DNA of 64,000 nt from Pseudophaeobacter flagellatus (GTDB taxonomy: Bacteria; Pseudomonadota; Alphaproteobacteria; Rhodobacterales; Rhodobacteraceae): NCBI RefSeq assembly GCF_021228235.1, contig NZ_JAJQRG010000005.1, positions 281,829 through 345,828 on the forward strand, read 5' to 3'. The notes beneath the pieces were generated by a model. The model was not told the origin of the DNA and did no database searches. It saw nothing but the letters and a program-made list of their open reading frames with translations. The position numbers and the translations under genes were made by a program. Position 1 is the stretch's first letter; each line of letters begins with the position of its first letter. This document shows, piece by piece, positions 1 through 9,264 of this stretch.

Positions 1-1369
1 ATTTGCGCACTTCCATGTTTTCCATGTGCTGCTCATAGGCGCGGACCCGTTTGGTCAGATCTTCCATCAATGCCTGCTCTGCTGCGCCGTAGCTGCCGGC
101 CTCGGGAACGGCTTCGCCAAACTTGGAACGGCAGAATTTGGTGATGCGGCTGACAAAATTGCCCAGAACATCCGCCAGATCCTTATTGGTGGACTGCTGG
201 AAGTTTTCCCAGGTGAATTCAGCGTCAGAGCTCTCGGGGGCGTGGCTGAGCAACCACCAGCGCCAGTAGTCGGCAGGCAGCAGTTCAAGCGCCTGATCCA
301 TGAAGATGCCACGTCCCTGGCTGGTAGAGAACTGGCCGCCATCATAATTCAGATAGTTGAAGCTTTTCAGGTGGTCGACCAGTTTCCAAGGCTCGCCAGA
401 GCCCAGGATGGTGGCCGGGAAGGACAGGGTGTGGAAGGGCACGTTGTCTTTGCCCATGAACTGGACATATTTCACATCTTCGGCGCCCATGTCGGTGCGC
501 CACCAGCGCTGCCAGTCGGCATCGGTTTTGCCATTGGCTTCGGCCCATTCGCCGGCGGCGGCGATATATTCGATGGGGGCGTCGAACCAGACGTAAAAGA
601 CCTTGCCCTCCATGCCGGGCCAGTCTTCGTTGCCCTTTTTCACCGGAATGCCCCAGTCCAGATCGCGGGTGATGCCCCGATCCTGCAGGCCGTCGCCATC
701 GTGCAGCCATTTCTTGGCAATAGAGGTGGTCAGTATCGGCCAGTCAGCTTTGCTGTCGATCCAGGCGTTTAGCTGGTCTTTCATCTGGGATTGGCACAGG
801 AACAGATGTTTGGTCGCGCGGACCTCCAGATCGGTTGAGCCTGAAATGGCCGAGCGCGGATTGATCAGATCGGTGGGATCCAGTTGTTTGGTGCATTCTT
901 CACACTGATCGCCGCGTGCCTTTTCAAAGCCGCAGTTGGGGCAGGTGCCTTCAACATAGCGGTCGGGCAGAAACCGGCCATCCGCATGAGAATAGATCTG
1001 GCTGTCATCAACTTCGCGGATCAGGCCGGCCTCGGCCAGCTTGCCGGCAAAATGCTGGGTCAAGGCATGATTTTGCGGGCTGGAAGAGCGGCCAAAGTGG
1101 TCAAAGCTAAGGCCGAACCCCTTGGCAATATCAGCCTGGATCTGGTGCATTTCGGCGCAGAATTCCGCAACCGGTTTGTCGGCCTTGGCGGCGGCCAGCT
1201 CTGCCGGGGTGCCATGTTCATCTGTGGCGCAGAGAAACAGTACTTCGTTGCCAATGCTGCGCTGGTAGCGGGCATAGAGATCAGCTGGAAGCTGACTGCC
1301 AACCAGATTGCCCAGGTGCTTGATCCCATTGATATAGGGAATTGCTGAAGTAATCAGAACGCGTGCCAT
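1..1369 (-). CDS. metG: Methionyl-tRNA synthetase (N-terminal ~456 residues, cut by window edge)
   Basis: This enzyme charges tRNA-Met with methionine in the cytoplasm. The reverse strand reads [15 protein letters not shown] from an ATG at 1369, followed by the class I HIGH-type box as HLGN. A zinc knuckle with CPNCG and CEEC lies near 890-950, and the KMSKS equivalent reads QFSTSQGRG near 310-335. The frame is open to the window start, so about the last fifth of a roughly 570-residue protein is missing. The plus-strand reading frames over this stretch are shadows. The gene runs away from the MFS transporter gene that lies upstream on the same strand; the 138 bases between them hold no gene. 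Confidence 0.96.
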   Translation of the reverse strand, partial: MARVLITSAIPYINGIKHLGNLVGSQLPADLYARYQRSIGNEVLFLCATDEHGTPAELAAAKADKPVAEFCAEMHQIQADIAKGFGLSFDHFGRSSSPQNHALTQHFAGKLAEAGLIREVDDSQIYSHADGRFLPDRYVEGTCPNCGFEKARGDQCEECTKQLDPTDLINPRSAISGSTDLEVRATKHLFLCQSQMKDQLNAWIDSKADWPILTTSIAKKWLHDGDGLQDRGITRDLDWGIPVKKGNEDWPGMEGKVFYVWFDAPIEYIAAAGEWAEANGKTDADWQRWWRTDMGAEDVKYVQFMGKDNVPFHTLSFPATILGSGEPWKLVDHLKSFNYLNYDGGQFSTSQGRGIFMDQALELLPADYWRWWLLSHAPESSDAEFTWENFQQSTNKDLADVLGNFVSRITKFCRSKFGEAVPEAGSYGAAEQALMEDLTKRVRAYEQHMENMEVRK

Positions 1370-1507
1370 GCCATCTACCCATGTGTAAAGTCAAAGCTGC
1401 GTCTACCCCATGCAGCGCGGCGCGAAAACCCCGGCTGAGCCATTGGCGGGAAATTTTGGTGCCATAGCGGCGCGAAGGATGTGTCCCGATAGGGGGGTAG
1501 GGCCTGG

Positions 1508-2737
1508 TTACCTGCGCTCCCGCGCACGTTTCATCAGGCGGCCAATGGTGAAAGAGGTACGCGGTGCATAGACATAACGGGTGCGCTCTTCTGGGTCGGG
1601 GGTGGCGCGGGCATGCATCCGGGTCAGGCCAAAGGCGATCAGCAGCGCATGGCCCAGGGCGACAAAGGCAAACAGCGCCGATGGGCCAAACTGGCTTATC
1701 AGGCTTGAGGCCACCAGCGGCGCGGCAATCGCCCCCAGGGCAAAAAAGAACATCAAGGCTGCGGCCAGCTCGACTCGCTGTTCAGAAGTGGCAAAATCAT
1801 TGGCATGGGCCGAGGAGAGCGAGAAAATCGGAAAGGTTGTCAAACCAAAGAACCCCGCTGCCAGCATCACCCCAAGCGTGCCGGTCTGACTGGCCGCCAT
1901 GGTGATCAGGCAGCTGGCCACCGCCGCCACCGAGAGCCAGATCAGCACCCAGCGCCGGTCATATTTGTCCGCCAGCCAGCCCATCGGGTACTGCGCCAGG
2001 GCACCGCCCAGCACAAAAGAGGCGAGGAAAAAGGCAATCTGGTCGACCTCCAGCCCGACCTCCTGACCATAGACCGGCCCCACCATGCGAAAGGAGGCAG
2101 AGCTGAGCGCGGCAACCGTCACCCCAGCCACGGCAAGAGGCGAGCAGTGCCAGGCCAGCTTGGGCCGCAGGCGTGGTGCGCCCGGTGTTGTCGGCTGGCT
2201 GGCGCGGGTCAGGGTCAGCGGTAGAAGCGCCGCACAGCACAGCAGCGCCAGCAGGTTATAAGATAGGTAATAGGCCGGCGGCAGTACCGCGATAAACAGC
2301 TGCGCCCCAAGTGAGCCGCCCATATCCACCAGCCGATAGGTGCCCATGGCACGGCCGCGAGTCTCATTGGTGACCTTGGCGTTCAGCCAGGCTTCGATCA
2401 CCGTGTAGCAGCCCGCCACACAGAGCCCGGAGGCAATGCGCATTGCGGCCCAGGCGTAGGGATCATTTGTCAGCGTATGCGCCAGTAGCCCCATAGCCCC
2501 CAGCGCCGTACAAACGGCAAAGGTGCGCGAATGCCCAATGGTTCCCAGCAGTCGTGGTGCCCACCAGCAGCCAATGAAAAATCCCAGGAAATGCGCCGAA
2601 CCCAACAGGCCAATCTGCTCTTTGTCAAAGCCAAGGGCAAAGCCGGATAGCGCATCCAGCGGACCAACGCCGCCAGTGGCAAATTGCAACAGCACGACGG
2701 ACAGAAAGAGGGCGGCAAAAGAAATGATCATACGCAT
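1508..2737 (-). CDS. MFS transporter, YcaD-like
   Basis: The 409-residue protein has about twelve hydrophobic segments and the even spacing of a major facilitator permease. A cytoplasmic loop after the fifth helix contains NETRGRAMGTYR, a pattern seen in the YcaD/MFS_1 group. The second half has the usual internal repeat of motif A (GWLADKYDRR). The tail beyond the last helix is short and rich in basic residues. The start at 2737 (ATG CGT ATG ATC) is adopted; a second ATG six bases later is equally possible. The substrate cannot be read from sequence. It lies upstream of metG on the same strand and is probably transcribed separately. Confidence 0.85.
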   Translation of the reverse strand: MRMIISFAALFLSVVLLQFATGGVGPLDALSGFALGFDKEQIGLLGSAHFLGFFIGCWWAPRLLGTIGHSRTFAVCTALGAMGLLAHTLTNDPYAWAAMRIASGLCVAGCYTVIEAWLNAKVTNETRGRAMGTYRLVDMGGSLGAQLFIAVLPPAYYLSYNLLALLCCAALLPLTLTRASQPTTPGAPRLRPKLAWHCSPLAVAGVTVAALSSASFRMVGPVYGQEVGLEVDQIAFFLASFVLGGALAQYPMGWLADKYDRRWVLIWLSVAAVASCLITMAASQTGTLGVMLAAGFFGLTTFPIFSLSSAHANDFATSEQRVELAAALMFFFALGAIAAPLVASSLISQFGPSALFAFVALGHALLIAFGLTRMHARATPDPEERTRYVYAPRTSFTIGRLMKRARERR

Positions 2738-2820
2738 GATGTGGCCATCAACGCCGCGACTGGCGGATAAGGCAAGTGGTTTTCCGACGCAAATGTCGCA
2801 TTCGCGGTGGCAGCAGCGTT

Positions 2821-3432
2821 TTACTGATTACGAAGAATGCGGGCGTGGATGGCTAGCTGCACCCTGTCCCCGACGAGTGCGGCGTAGCCCGAGGCACCAT
2901 AGGCGGCCCGGCTGAGGATGCCGGTCAGGCTGAACTCCAGCTGGCTAAGATCATCCACCGCGCTGCCCGCGCGCCGGTACAGTGCCGCCTGCAGGGTGAT
3001 CGGTCGTGTAATGCCGCGCAGCGTAAGATCTCCAGTGATTTCAGCCCCTTCTGACAGGCGCCCCTCCGCGCCCAGGTGGATCTTGCGGGATGTAAAGCGG
3101 ATGGTGGGATATTGCGCGACATCCAGAACTTCGGCGCTGGTCATGGCCTGGGTGGCAATGATGAACCCGGTTTTGGCCGCAGTTGCATCCAGCACTACAG
3201 AAACCCTGGTGGCGGCCAATCGGCTTGGGTTCAATTCAATCGCAGAGCTGGTGATGGGCATGGTGCCGCTTTGCCATGTGCCATTGAGTTGAAACCTGAA
3301 CTGGACGGTGGTCGCATCCAGATCCAGCCTGTAGTCACTGTTGCCAGCCCAAAGGCGCGCGGGTGTTGTGGCCAGGCCGACGTAGCCGACATGGCCCAGC
3401 AGACCCAGAAGCATCCGGCGTCGTGACGGCAT
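2821..3432 (-). CDS. YceI family periplasmic protein
   Basis: A 203-residue protein with an N-terminal signal segment (basic residues, then a hydrophobic stretch ending near residue 29 with ARLWA) followed by a YceI-like beta-barrel domain. YceI proteins are lipocalin-like barrels that can bind polyisoprenoids. Recognisable family features are YRLDLDATTVQFRF at the start of the mature part, FTSRKI in the middle, and GDLTLRGITRPITL, which is the most conserved family strand. It is a single gene, with its stop 83 bases from the start of the MFS transporter gene on the same strand. The physiological ligand is unknown. Confidence 0.85.
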   Translation of the reverse strand: MPSRRRMLLGLLGHVGYVGLATTPARLWAGNSDYRLDLDATTVQFRFQLNGTWQSGTMPITSSAIELNPSRLAATRVSVVLDATAAKTGFIIATQAMTSAEVLDVAQYPTIRFTSRKIHLGAEGRLSEGAEITGDLTLRGITRPITLQAALYRRAGSAVDDLSQLEFSLTGILSRAAYGASGYAALVGDRVQLAIHARILRNQ

Positions 3433-3656
3433 GGGAAGGATCCTGCTGTTGCTTGGCCCATCGTGAAGGGGTCACTCTGGTCTCCAGCTACAATGCTAGC
3501 ACAAATAAGGCGCGCACAGGAGGGCTTGTGGCCTTTCTTGTTTGGCCCTGCGGTTCTGGCTGGATCCGTTTGCCGGGCACGCGGCCTATGGGGCCGGCAA
3601 ACGGGAAGCTGCGGCGACATGCGGTTGGAAACAAGGTATGCGCGATTGGCGCGCAA

Positions 3657-3687
3657 CGCCCCGCTTTTGATTGAAAAAAGCGGGGCG
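3657..3687 (-). terminator. Rho-independent terminator after the rhodanese gene
   Basis: The inverted repeat CGCCCCGCTTTT / AAAAAGCGGGGCG has a short loop and sits 12 bases past the stop of the rhodanese gene. The stem contains its own T tract when read on the minus strand. The rest of the gap up to the YceI gene (3433-3656) shows no gene. Confidence 0.8.
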
Positions 3688-3698
3688 CAATTACAGTA

Positions 3699-4100
3699 TC
3701 AGGCTGTCTGCGGAACAATAGCCCCGCCCGCTTTTTCCCATGCGGTAAAGCCACCTTCAAGATGCATCACCGGGGCCAGCCCCATCTCCATCGCGATGCT
3801 CGCGCTAAGCGCCGAACGCCAGGCGCTGGCGCAATAAAAGACATAGGTTTTATCCTGGTTGAAGACGGGCTTGTGATAGGGACTGTCTGGGTCGATCCAG
3901 AATTCCAACATGCCACGCGGGCAGGAGAAGGCGCCGGGAATCAGGCCACTGCGCTGCACCTCGCGGATATCGCGCAGATCGACGAAGACATAGTCGGGAT
4001 CCAGTGCCTTTTCCTTGGCCTCCTCTACCGACAAGGTGGCGACCTTGGCATTGGCCTCGGCAAGCAGGGCCTTTACGCCCTTGGTAATGTTCTGCGCCAT
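3699..4100 (-). CDS. Rhodanese-like domain protein (133 aa)
   Basis: A single rhodanese domain, probably a cytoplasmic sulfurtransferase or redox-linked thiol protein. The catalytic loop is CASAWRS, with the active-site cysteine in FYCAS, and the upstream signature VFVDLRDIREVQRSG is typical of single-domain rhodaneses. The ATG at 4100 (MAQNITKGVKAL) is chosen because the longer reading frame to 4319 would overlap the start of the divergent aldo/keto reductase gene and its extra residues have no domain character. Substrate and partner are unknown. Confidence 0.85.
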   Translation of the reverse strand: MAQNITKGVKALLAEANAKVATLSVEEAKEKALDPDYVFVDLRDIREVQRSGLIPGAFSCPRGMLEFWIDPDSPYHKPVFNQDKTYVFYCASAWRSALSASIAMEMGLAPVMHLEGGFTAWEKAGGAIVPQTA

Positions 4101-4257
4101 TTTTTGGCTCTCCTGACTGAACTGCGGACGCGGGCAGGCTGTTGTATTTTGTCGCAAAGCACAAGGCGGCTGTTGGCTTGCGCTCGCGGGGCGGGGCGCT
4201 AAGGTCGCGGGCCAAAATGTCTGGCCTGTTGGCCTCCAAGCAGTGAAGGAACGCGCA

Positions 4258-5301
4258 ATGAAGAAGACTCCCCTTGGTCGGACCGGAATGGAGGTTTCGG
4301 AACTCTGCCTTGGAACCATGACCTATGGCACCCAGACATCAGAGGCCGAGGCGCATGTGCAGATCGACACGGCGCTGGCAGCCGGGATCAATTTTATTGA
4401 TACGGCAGAAATGTATCCGGTGAACCCGATCCGCCCCGAAACCATCGGCCGTAGTGAAGAGATCCTAGGCACCTGGCACGCGAAAACCGGGCGGCGGGGC
4501 GATTACATCCTGGCGACCAAACACTCTGGTGAAGGCATGCAGGCAGTGCGTGACGGCGCGCCGATCAGTTCGCAGACCATTGCCGCGACGGTTGAGGCAT
4601 CGCTGAAACGGCTGCAGTGCGACTATATTGATCTCTACCAGTTTCACTGGCCCAATCGCGGCAGCTATATGTTTCGCAAGAACTGGAGCTATGATCCCTC
4701 GGGCCAGAACCGGGAAGAAACGCTGGACAATATGCGCGACTGCCTGGAGGCGCTGCAGGCCCAGGTCGACAAGGGCAATATCCGTGCCTTTGGGCTAAGC
4801 AATGAAAGCGCCTGGGGCACGGCGCAGTGGCTGCGGCTGGCCGAGGAAGGGCGGGGGCCGCGGGTGGCCTCTATCCAGAACGAGTATTCGCTGCTGTGCC
4901 GGATGTATGACACCGACCTGGCAGAGCTGAGCGTCAACGAAGACGTCGGGCTTTTGGCCTTTTCGCCACTGGGCACGGGGCTGTTGACCGGCAAGTACCA
5001 AGAGGGCGCAGTACCGGAAGGTTCGCGCAAGTCGATCGTGCCGGAACTGGGCGGACGTCATGCACCACGGGTTTATGGCGCGGTTGCGGCCTATCTGGAG
5101 ATCGCGGCACGCCACGGGTTGGACCCGGTGCATATGGCACTGGCCTGGTGCCGGACGCGGGTCTTCATGTGCTCTGCCATTTTTGGCGCCACCACACAGG
5201 CGCAACTGGAGCACGCGCTGAAATCTGTAGAGCTGGACCTGTCGGCGGAGGTTCTGGAAGAGATCGACCAGGCGCATCGCGCCCATCCGATGCCCTATTA
5301 A
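4258..5301 (+). CDS. Aldo/keto reductase, Tas-like
   Basis: An NADPH-dependent aldo/keto reductase of 347 residues with the TIM-barrel family signature KKTPLGRTGMEVSELCLG at the start. The tetrad residues are visible: Asp and Tyr in FIDTAEMYP, Lys in LATKHSGEG and His in QFHWPNRG. The inserts around SYMFRKNWSYDPSG resemble the E. coli Tas subgroup. The ATG at 4258 is preferred over the GTG at 4243 because GAAGGA lies 8 bases ahead of it. The gene is divergent from the rhodanese gene. The physiological substrate is not deducible. Confidence 0.88.
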   Translation: MKKTPLGRTGMEVSELCLGTMTYGTQTSEAEAHVQIDTALAAGINFIDTAEMYPVNPIRPETIGRSEEILGTWHAKTGRRGDYILATKHSGEGMQAVRDGAPISSQTIAATVEASLKRLQCDYIDLYQFHWPNRGSYMFRKNWSYDPSGQNREETLDNMRDCLEALQAQVDKGNIRAFGLSNESAWGTAQWLRLAEEGRGPRVASIQNEYSLLCRMYDTDLAELSVNEDVGLLAFSPLGTGLLTGKYQEGAVPEGSRKSIVPELGGRHAPRVYGAVAAYLEIAARHGLDPVHMALAWCRTRVFMCSAIFGATTQAQLEHALKSVELDLSAEVLEEIDQAHRAHPMPY

Positions 5302-5592
5302 ACAAAGGGCGGGGGGCTTCCGCCTGCGCCAGGTGCCTTGCAGGCCCCTTTGCCGTTGGGCCCGGCGCCGCGCGCCGCGCGGCGTTGGCACGCGACTGAG
5401 ATGGGGCTGAGACGTGACAGAGACGTGACTGAGACGGGGCTCAAGAACACAAATCTCCCCCTTGAGCCGCCCATGCCACTGTCCTCTGTGCCTCAAGCCA
5501 GCGGAGCTACGCAGGCCGCCGCTGGTGTGCCCTTTGACCCATTGCCTGCGGCGCAGGGGAGAAGGGGGAAGGGGCCTGCGTGCCGTGTTGGG
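5302..5592. other. Gene-free gap with a short degenerate tandem repeat
   Basis: No credible gene is seen. Between about 5394 and 5442 the elements GACTGAGAYGGGGCT and GAGACGTGAC each occur twice, giving a short imperfect tandem repeat. The reading frames over this stretch have no domain character. Confidence 0.5.
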
Positions 5593-6630
5593 TTAGTGGG
5601 TTGTCGGGCGTGGCGTTTCCGGGCGGGAGGACCCCGAGGCGCCAAAGCTGGCGCTACTCATGCTGCTGCGGTTTTGGCGCAACTCGCGGGCAGAGGTGCC
5701 ATGGGCGACCCGAAAGGCGCGGGCAAAGCTCGAGGGTGAGGTGAAGCCAGTGGCCAGGGCCACCTCCATCAGGGACAGATCCGTATCGCTGACCAGGCGG
5801 CGGGCCTCGGCCAGACGCAGGTGCAGGTAGTGGTCCTGTGGGGTTGTGTTCAGCCGCAGGCGGAACTGCTGCTGCAGGCTGCGCGGACTGGTGCCGAGCC
5901 GCTCGGCGATTGTGGTCAGGGTCAGGGGTTCGTCCAGAGCGGCCTCCATCAGGGCATTGGCCTTGGCGGTCAGCGCGTTGTGCTTGTGGCTACCCAGGCG
6001 GCTTTGGGCGCGTGTTGGTGCAGCGGGGCCATCATAGAGGAACAGACCGGCCACCCGGGCAGCAAAGCCGGCCCCATGGCGGGCGCTGATGATATGCAGC
6101 ATCATTTCGATCGCCGGGGTTGCGCCGCCAGAGGTCAGGCGTCCCTCGGAGACGGTGAAGCGGTCATTGCGGCAATCCACCCCAGCAAAGCGGTTGGCAA
6201 AGTTTTCCAGATCTTCCCAATGGGTGGTAGCGGGGTGCCCTTCAAGCAGCCCGGCCTCTGCCATCAGCCAGGGGCCGCCGTCGATGCCGGCAATGGTGGT
6301 GCCCCTGGCTGCCAGGCGACGTAGCCCCGCCAGCAGGCTGGGCGTGGCTTGCTGGGCCAGCTGGAAGCCGGCCACCACAATCAGCAGCTCGCAGTCTTCC
6401 AGCCGGGCCAGGGGAAAGCCTGGCACATGCAGGCCACTGGTCAGCATCGGCTGCTCTTCTGTGGCACTCACATAGTCCCAGTCAAAGACGCAGCGCCCGG
6501 CAAGGCGATTGGCGGCGCGCATCGGATCGACGGCGGCCGCAAAAGAGAGCGTGTTGCATTCATCAAGCACCAGCACTGCTGTTTTCAGCGGGCGATGTTC
6601 GGGCTGCAGGATATTTTTTGCGGATTTCAT
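5593..6630 (-). CDS. cdhR: GlxA family AraC-type regulator, probable carnitine-responsive CdhR
   Basis: A 345-residue regulator with an N-terminal DJ-1/PfpI (class I amidotransferase-like) sensor domain at about residues 15-195 and a C-terminal pair of AraC helix-turn-helix motifs at about 235-325 (LTTIAERLGTSPRSLQQQF and VALATGFTSPSSFARAF). CdhR of Pseudomonas has this architecture and activates carnitine dehydrogenase genes. Here the gene is divergent from the carnitine genes, which supports the same role by inference. The ATG at 6630 (MKSAKN) is used; the frame extends to 6894, but that would run into the cleavage-enzyme gene. Confidence 0.85.
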   Translation of the reverse strand: MKSAKNILQPEHRPLKTAVLVLDECNTLSFAAAVDPMRAANRLAGRCVFDWDYVSATEEQPMLTSGLHVPGFPLARLEDCELLIVVAGFQLAQQATPSLLAGLRRLAARGTTIAGIDGGPWLMAEAGLLEGHPATTHWEDLENFANRFAGVDCRNDRFTVSEGRLTSGGATPAIEMMLHIISARHGAGFAARVAGLFLYDGPAAPTRAQSRLGSHKHNALTAKANALMEAALDEPLTLTTIAERLGTSPRSLQQQFRLRLNTTPQDHYLHLRLAEARRLVSDTDLSLMEVALATGFTSPSSFARAFRVAHGTSARELRQNRSSMSSASFGASGSSRPETPRPTTH

Positions 6631-6763
6631 CAACTTCGATTCGCTTAGTGTAAACTGTCTGTACAAAGGCTGAGGCAGACTAGGCGGTGAAGCAAATAGG
6701 AATCTGGGGAAGAGCTTGGGGATAACTCTAGGCACAACCCTGTACATTGCGGGGAAAACCAAA
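6631..6763. promoter_or_regulatory. Divergent promoter region of the carnitine locus
   Basis: The 133 bases separate the regulator and the cleavage enzyme and must hold both promoters. The palindrome TGTACA occurs twice, at 6660-6665 and 6741-6746. Whether these are binding sites is inference only. Confidence 0.4.
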
Positions 6764-7681
6764 ATGCCTCTGAATATGAACAAAAATGTCTTTATCACCT
6801 GCGCCGTGACCGGCTCTGGCAGCAGCCAGGACCGCAGCCCACATGTGCCGCGTTCGCCGCAGCAAATCGCCGAGAGCGCCATCGCCGCAGCCAAGGCCGG
6901 GGCGGCTGTAGTGCATTGCCATGTGCGCGATCCCGAGACCGGTGTGCCCTCACGCGATCTGGGCCTCTACCGCGAAGTGACCGATCGGATCCGCGACAGC
7001 GACACCGATGTGGTGCTGAACCTGACCGCCGGCATGGGTGGCGATATGGTCTTTGGCGATGTTGAAAACCCGCTGCCGGTAAATGAGGCCGGAACCGACA
7101 TGATCGGCGCAACCGCCCGGATGGCGCATATTGCTGAATGCCTGCCAGAGATCTGCACGCTGGACTGCGGCACCATGAACTTTGCCGAAGCCGACTATGT
7201 CATGACCAACACCCCCGGCATGCTGCGTGCCATGGGGCAGATGATGGCCGATCTTGGCGTGAAGCCAGAGATTGAGGCCTTTGACACCGGCCATCTTTGG
7301 TTCGCCAAAGAGCTGGAGAAAGAAGGCATTCTGCAAAGCCCTGCGCTGGTACAGCTTTGCATGGGGGTTCCTTGGGGGGCGCCCAATGACCTGAACACAT
7401 TCATGGCGATGGTCAACAATGTACCTGAGAGCTGGAACTGGTCGGCCTTCTCATTGGGGCGCGATCAGATGGCCTATGTGGCAGCCTCGATGCTGGCGGG
7501 CGGCAATGTGCGCGTCGGGCTTGAAGACAACCTCTGGCTTGAAAAGGGCGTGCTTGCGGAAAACTATCAGCTTGTGGAACGGGCAGGCACGATCATCGAG
7601 AACATGGGCGGCAAGCTGATGGGACCGAACGATGTACGGGCGCAGCTTGGGCTGACGAAACGCGCACCGGTAACAAAGTAA
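6764..7681 (+). CDS. cdhC: 3-Dehydrocarnitine cleavage enzyme (BKACE/DUF849)
   Basis: A 305-residue beta-keto acid cleavage enzyme. In carnitine breakdown this family transfers the betainyl group of 3-dehydrocarnitine to acetyl-CoA, giving betainyl-CoA and acetoacetate. The family zinc site is visible as HCHVRDPETG, with DCGTMNF and MGVPWG further on. The ATG at 6764 (MPLNMNKNVFITCAVTGSG) follows a purine-rich GGGGAAAACC; the upstream extension to 6716 is unlikely. Its place directly ahead of a carnitine dehydrogenase gene and opposite a CdhR-like gene fixes the substrate better than sequence alone could. Confidence 0.9.
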   Translation: MPLNMNKNVFITCAVTGSGSSQDRSPHVPRSPQQIAESAIAAAKAGAAVVHCHVRDPETGVPSRDLGLYREVTDRIRDSDTDVVLNLTAGMGGDMVFGDVENPLPVNEAGTDMIGATARMAHIAECLPEICTLDCGTMNFAEADYVMTNTPGMLRAMGQMMADLGVKPEIEAFDTGHLWFAKELEKEGILQSPALVQLCMGVPWGAPNDLNTFMAMVNNVPESWNWSAFSLGRDQMAYVAASMLAGGNVRVGLEDNLWLEKGVLAENYQLVERAGTIIENMGGKLMGPNDVRAQLGLTKRAPVTK

Positions 7682-7704
7682 ACAAAACAAAGGCCTGGGC
7701 CCGT

Positions 7705-7736
7705 GGGGGGGCGAAAGCCCCCTCCCATCGGGAGGG
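7705..7736 (+). other. Two overlapping hairpins between cdhC and cdhA
   Basis: The gap holds GGGGGGC-gaaa-GCCCCCT (7705-7723) and CCTCCC-atc-GGGAGG (7721-7735), which share bases and so could be alternatives. There is no T tract, so this is not a plain terminator. It may lower or tune readthrough within the operon. Confidence 0.5.
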
Positions 7737-7791
7737 TCAGGCGCTGCCCGTACTGACGCATGGCGCAGTTACCGTCTTAAGAGGATAGATC

Positions 7792-9264
7792 ATGAAAACA
7801 GCAGCAATCATCGGTGGTGGTGTCATTGGCGGCGGCTGGGCCGCGCGGTTCTTGCTTAATGGCTGGGAAGTGCGGGTCTTTGACCCCGACCCGGAAGCCG
7901 AACGCAAAATCAGCGAGGTGCTGGACAATGCGCGCCGCTCATTGCCTGGTCTGGGCAATGTGGCGTTGCCCGCCGAAGGGCGGCTTAGCTTTCATGGGAC
8001 AATTGCCGAGGCTGTCGCCGGGGCTGACTGGATCCAGGAAAGCGTACCCGAGCGGCTGGACCTAAAGCAAAAGGTCTATGCCGATCTGGAAAAACACTGC
8101 GACGGTGATGCGGTGATTGGCTCTTCCACCTCCGGGTTCAAACCTTCCGAGTTGCAAGAGGGGCGTGGCAATGCAGGCCAGATCGTTGTGGCGCATCCAT
8201 TCAACCCGGTCTATCTGCTGCCCCTGGTCGAAGTCGTGACAACCCCCGCCAATTCGGAGCAGGTGGCAGGGCGGACCAAGGAGATCCTGTCGGGCATTGG
8301 CATGTATCCCCTGCACCTGAAGAAAGAGATCGACGCCCATGTGGCGGACCGCTTCCTCGAGGCGGTCTGGCGCGAGGCGCTCTGGCTGGTCAAGGATGGC
8401 ATCGCCACCACGGAAGAGATCGACAACGCCATCCGCTACGGCTTTGGTATTCGCTGGGCGCAGATGGGGTTGTTTGACACGTATCGCGTTGCCGGTGGCG
8501 AAGCGGGCATGAAGCATTTCATGGCGCAGTTTGGCCCCTGCCTGACCTCTCCCTGGACCAAGCTGATGGATGTGCCAGAGTTCACCGAAGAGCTGGTCGA
8601 CCTGATCGCCGGTCAGTCGGATGCACAGTCCGGCCATTTGCCGATCCGCGAGATGGAGCGTATTCGCGACGACAACCTTGTGGGCATGATGCGGGCGTTG
8701 GGCGCCAATGACTGGGGCACGGGCGCGCTGCAAAACGCCCATGACAAGAGCCTGGAGACCGCAGCCGGGCTGGTCAGCACGCTTGAGGATCTTGCGGATC
8801 TCAGCCAGCCGCTGCTGACCCAGAGCCGTATCGTGCCACTGGACTGGACCGACTATAACGGCCACATGACCGAAAGCCGCTATCTGGATGCCTTTGCCCA
8901 ATCCACCGATCGATTGATGATCCTGATTGGCTGTGATGCCGAATATATCGCCAATGGTGGCAGCTATTTTACCGCCGAGACCCATATCCGCCACATCGAC
9001 GAAGTGCACGCAGGCCACCCGATCCAGGTCAAGACCCGTGTCATCATGGGGGCGGGCAAGAAGATGCACCTCTGGCACGAAATGTACGAGGGCGATCGAC
9101 TGCTGGCCACCGGCGAACATATGCTGCTGCATGTGGATCTGAAAACCCGCCGCTCGGCGCCGCCTGCGGCCCATATCGAAGCCAATCTGGCCAAACTGGC
9201 CGAGGCCCATGCGGATCTGCCGACACCAGAGGGGCTGGGCCGTGCCATCGGCGCGCCGCGATGA
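7792..9264 (+). CDS. cdhAB: L-carnitine dehydrogenase fused to betainyl-CoA thioesterase
   Basis: This 490-residue fusion covers two steps. Residues about 1-320 form a 3-hydroxyacyl-CoA-dehydrogenase-like carnitine 3-dehydrogenase with the NAD site IGGGVIGGGWAARF at the N-terminus, VAHPFNPVYLLPLVE in the middle, and a helical C-domain. Residues about 340-475 form a 4HBT hot-dog thioesterase with the signature DWTDYNGHMTESRY. In Pseudomonas the two activities are separate proteins, CdhA and CdhB; fused forms occur in other alphaproteobacteria. Together with the upstream cleavage enzyme it accounts for carnitine to glycine betaine. The start follows AAGAGGATAG. The gene overlaps the next by four bases. 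Confidence 0.92.
   Translation: MKTAAIIGGGVIGGGWAARFLLNGWEVRVFDPDPEAERKISEVLDNARRSLPGLGNVALPAEGRLSFHGTIAEAVAGADWIQESVPERLDLKQKVYADLEKHCDGDAVIGSSTSGFKPSELQEGRGNAGQIVVAHPFNPVYLLPLVEVVTTPANSEQVAGRTKEILSGIGMYPLHLKKEIDAHVADRFLEAVWREALWLVKDGIATTEEIDNAIRYGFGIRWAQMGLFDTYRVAGGEAGMKHFMAQFGPCLTSPWTKLMDVPEFTEELVDLIAGQSDAQSGHLPIREMERIRDDNLVGMMRALGANDWGTGALQNAHDKSLETAAGLVSTLEDLADLSQPLLTQSRIVPLDWTDYNGHMTESRYLDAFAQSTDRLMILIGCDAEYIANGGSYFTAETHIRHIDEVHAGHPIQVKTRVIMGAGKKMHLWHEMYEGDRLLATGEHMLLHVDLKTRRSAPPAAHIEANLAKLAEAHADLPTPEGLGRAIGAPR

Noticed and set aside
8062..9210. A 382-codon minus-strand frame over the carnitine dehydrogenase fusion
   Set aside because: The plus strand encodes a complete dehydrogenase-thioesterase with clear motifs.
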